This document shows, piece after piece, positions 63,092-64,000 of a DNA stretch of 64,000 nt. Position 1 is the stretch's first letter; every line of letters begins with the position of its first letter. The notes under the pieces are model-generated. The model searched no databases, was not told the origin of the DNA, and saw only the letters and a program-made list of their open reading frames with translations. The translations under genes and the position numbers were made by a program. The stretch comes from Comamonas testosteroni (GTDB lineage Bacteria; Pseudomonadota; Gammaproteobacteria; Burkholderiales; Burkholderiaceae_C): the NCBI RefSeq assembly GCF_000761245.1, contig NZ_AWOR01000001.1, positions 496,001 to 560,000 of the forward strand, given 5' to 3'.

Positions 63092-64000
63092 TCAGTTCAC
63101 CATCAGCTTGAACGGCCAGACATAGGCCTGCATGGTGACGAACAGGCCCATCAGGCAGGCCAGGGCGATGGAGTGGAAGAACACATAGCGCAGGATATCG
63201 CCCTCACGGTTGAACCAGCGGGTGGCGGTCGAAGCCACGACAATGGATTGCGCATCGATCATCTTGCCCATCACGCCGCCCGAGCTGTTGGCGGCACCCA
63301 TGAGGTTGGGGGACAGGCCCAACTGGTCGGCGGCGACCTTCTGCATGCCGCCGAACAGCACGTTGGACGCCGTGTCCGAGCCCGTGAGCGCCACGCCCAG
63401 CCAGCCCATCAGCGTTCCGAAGAAGGGGTAGAACACTCCGGTGTTGGCAAAGGCCAGGCCCAGGGTGGTGTCGGTGCCCGAGTAGCGTGTCAGCGTGCCC
63501 AGGGCCAGCATCAGCACGATGGTCAGCAGCGAGTAGCGCACTAGCCAGGTGGTCTTGAAGAAGGTGCGCACTATGGTCACCGGGTTGTACTTCATGACGA
63601 AGGCGCTGACGATGGCAGAGAACAGAATGGCTGTTCCGGTGGCCGACAGCAAGTTCAGCGTGTAGACCGCGCCTTCCTTGGTCGGCTGGGGCACCACGGG
63701 CGGCATTTTCTCGATCAGATTGTGCAGGCCCGTCATGGGGAAGGCGGGGGCAAACAGGCTGTTGAGCCAGGCCTTGACCGGCGGCAGGCCCCAGATGAAC
63801 ACAAACACCGAGAGAATGATCCAGGGGGTCCAGGCGGCAATCAGCGCGCTCTTGCTGTGTTGGGTCACGGGCTGGGGCGGCTTGACTTCGGAGGCGCTGA
63901 CATCCTTGCCGCGCAGCGAGGCAGAGGTCCAGATCTTCTTGGGCTGCCACACGCGCAGGAACAGGATCAGGCTGGCCATGGAAACAATGGCCGCGATGAT
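63092..64000 (-). CDS. Second L-lactate permease-family protein (C-terminal part)
   Basis: The gene runs off the right edge; about 303 codons of the C-terminal half are present. It has the LctP-type ALTGSDTASNVLFGGMQKVAADQLGL and SSGGVMGKMIDAQSIVVAS motifs, which align with the [13 protein letters not shown] and [18 protein letters not shown] segments of the lldP product nearby. It is a diverged paralogue, not a recent copy. The substrate may be lactate or a related hydroxyacid. It ends before its own terminator. Confidence 0.9.
   Translation of the reverse strand: MIAAIVSMASLILFLRVWQPKKIWTSASLRGKDVSASEVKPPQPVTQHSKSALIAAWTPWIILSVFVFIWGLPPVKAWLNSLFAPAFPMTGLHNLIEKMPPVVPQPTKEGAVYTLNLLSATGTAILFSAIVSAFVMKYNPVTIVRTFFKTTWLVRYSLLTIVLMLALGTLTRYSGTDTTLGLAFANTGVFYPFFGTLMGWLGVALTGSDTASNVLFGGMQKVAADQLGLSPNLMGAANSSGGVMGKMIDAQSIVVASTATRWFNREGDILRYVFFHSIALACLMGLFVTMQAYVWPFKLMVN

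Overview
This is a GC-rich, gene-dense chromosomal window from a betaproteobacterium. The gene content points to Burkholderiales, family Comamonadaceae, most likely Comamonas or a close relative. I infer this from protein types and gene order (rpsP-rimM-trmD-rplS; thrB / DUF2782-like / polA; algR-algZ near argH; a Bug-type solute-binding protein; lldP-lldR-lldD) and from short palindromic intergenic repeats of a kind I associate with Comamonadaceae. No search was run. I see no prophage, IS element, CRISPR array or restriction system; most of the window is housekeeping and transport.

Layout. 1-3.1 kb: 3' end of a PiT phosphate transporter, a convergent degenerate GGDEF-EAL protein, and a TM2 membrane protein. 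3.2-5.7 kb: the ribosomal/tRNA-modification operon rpsP-rimM-trmD-rplS, with an internal terminator-like hairpin and an internal promoter. 5.7-14.3 kb: Nudix hydrolase, CobD/CbiB-like protein, lytic transglycosylase, rsgA, pterin dehydratase, M48 peptidase, divergent orn, and a DEAD-box RNA helicase with a structured leader and a long Gly/Arg-rich tail. 14.4-16.6 kb: Bcr/CflA exporter and six tandem tRNA-Lys(CTT) genes. 16.6-24.1 kb: 3-hydroxyisobutyrate-dehydrogenase-type enzyme, guaC, and a TetR-controlled tripartite efflux operon (outer membrane factor, EmrA-like, EmrB-like). 24.2-31.5 kb: uvrD, PhoX-type phosphatase, BPSS1780-type membrane protein, thrB, DUF2782-like protein. 31.5-37.9 kb: polA with a tandem repeat at its stop codon, azlCD, dienelactone hydrolase, His-rich ZIP transporter.

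37.8-43.7 kb: LytTR regulator and LytS-type kinase (AlgR/AlgZ-like), EamA exporter, argH, Bug protein. 43.8-58.9 kb: a 2,003-residue bacterial alpha-2-macroglobulin with an intact CLEQ thioester motif, and further on its usual partner pbpC; between them lie a UgpCBAE-type ABC transporter, a VOC protein, an EEP-family hydrolase and an HdeD-like protein. 59-64 kb: the L-lactate operon lldP-lldR-lldD under two perfect palindromic operators, and a second lldP-like permease cut by the window end.

Themes: phosphate acquisition (PiT, PhoX and Ugp, the last two with candidate Pho boxes), envelope protection (alpha-2-macroglobulin, PBP1C, lytic transglycosylase, M48 peptidase), drug efflux and lactate use. 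The features most worth checking are regulatory or repeat structures rather than a new multigene system: the tRNA-Lys array, the lld operator pair, the helicase leader hairpins, the 24-bp repeats at the polA stop and a family of about 75-bp intergenic palindromes.
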